Assembly (NCBI GenBank): GCA_012841845.1
Contig: DUTZ01000363.1
Span: 1 to 6,009 of the forward strand
Length of the DNA stretch: 6,009 nucleotides
Direction of reading: 5' to 3'
Source of the DNA: Actinomycetales bacterium
GTDB lineage: Bacteria; Actinomycetota; Actinomycetes; Mycobacteriales; Mycobacteriaceae
Positions within the stretch are counted from its first letter, which is position 1, and the number at the start of each line of letters is the position of its first letter. A program made the translations under genes and the position numbers. Of this stretch, positions 5,884 through 6,009 are shown piece by piece. The notes below the pieces were generated by a model. The model saw only the letters and a program-made list of their open reading frames with translations, ran no database searches and was not told where the DNA came from.

Positions 5884-5892
5884 GGGCGGAGG

Positions 5893-5919
5893 TGCCCGGC
5901 GGGCCACGGCTCCCGGGCA
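5893..5919. repeat. Inverted repeat, first of three hairpins
   Basis: TGCCCGG at 5893-5899 pairs exactly with CCGGGCA at 5913-5919 around a 13-nt loop. It precedes the two repeat hairpins that follow. It may be part of the terminator region of a gene beyond the right edge of the window, or of an intergenic repeat cluster. Confidence 0.4.
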
Positions 5920-5925
5920 TCCCTA

Positions 5926-6005
5926 GGCTCCCGCGCGCGCTTCGGGCAGCCGCGCCCCTGGCTCCCGCACCCCCTGGCTCCCGCGCGCGCTTCGGGCAGC
6001 CGCGC
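5926..6005. repeat. Two exact 30-bp direct repeats, 50-bp period, each able to form a hairpin
   Basis: Bases 5926-5955 and 5976-6005 are identical over 30 bp, with starts 50 bp apart. Each unit begins GGCTCCCG and contains CGGGCAGCC; these pair as an 8-bp stem (5926-5933 with 5943-5951, and 5976-5983 with 5993-6001) with one bulged C and a 9-nt GC-alternating loop ending in TT. A shorter related copy, CCCCTGGCTCCCGC, occurs at 5955-5968 and again at 5971-5984, with a variant at 5921-5934. So the stretch is a nested tandem repeat. No coding sequence is credible from 5816 to the window end. The array may continue beyond 6009. Confidence 0.7.
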
Positions 6006-6009
6006 GCGG

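Noticed and set aside
5411..5926. Plus-strand open frame of 171 codons over the phoD 5' end
   Set aside because: Gly/Ala/Val/Arg-rich shadow without recognisable features; runs opposite the Tat-signal coding region.
5924..5929. TAGGCT as a -10 box, identical to the element at 1073
   Set aside because: No start codon or gene follows at leaderless distance; it lies in a repeat-derived variant sequence.
1..6009. Search for tRNA, rRNA, CRISPR, insertion sequences, toxin-antitoxin or defence genes
   Set aside because: No cloverleaf, spaced repeat array, transposase or paired small genes could be recognised; the intergenic regions are short (30-194 bp).

Overview
The window looks like an ordinary chromosomal segment of a high-GC actinobacterium. 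Codons end almost always in G or C, long spurious open frames occur on every strand, and the first gene encodes a class II fructose-bisphosphate aldolase very close to the mycobacterial type. Together with a Tat-exported PhoD phosphatase and a secreted beta-propeller with a Gly/Ser-rich tail, this points to the Mycobacteriales/Corynebacteriales (Dietzia, Rhodococcus or Gordonia-like). The genus is a guess.

Layout, left to right: (1) 1-990 (+), the aldolase fba, lacking about 17 N-terminal codons at the window edge and followed by a strong hairpin. (2) 1086-1934 (+), an SMP-30/gluconolactonase-like six-bladed propeller hydrolase, probably expressed from its own leaderless promoter. (3) 1965-2522 (-), a small single-pass membrane protein with an extracytoplasmic domain, convergent with gene 2 and sharing a terminator-like hairpin with it. 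(4) A 149-bp divergent intergenic region with candidate promoters on both strands and a GC-rich dyad between them. (5) 2672-4063 (+), a secreted PQQ-like beta-propeller protein, probably also leaderless. (6) 4109-5815 (-), a Tat-dependent PhoD-family alkaline phosphatase/phosphodiesterase, convergent with gene 5, with two hairpins at the gene junction. (7) 5816-6009, non-coding: two GTTCACCG elements upstream of phoD, then three hairpins, two of them in an exact 30-bp direct repeat with a 50-bp period that runs to the window edge.

Every gene looks monocistronic; no two adjacent genes could share an operon except possibly fba and gene 2, which are separated by a hairpin and a promoter-like element. 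The genes do not form an obvious common pathway: central glycolysis/gluconeogenesis, a small-molecule lactonase, an envelope protein, a secreted propeller and extracellular phosphate scavenging. I found no mobile element, CRISPR array, RNA gene or defence system. The most interesting points are the repeat-hairpin array at the right end, the likely leaderless promoters, the dyad in the divergent promoter region, and substituted active-site positions in the SMP-30 protein.
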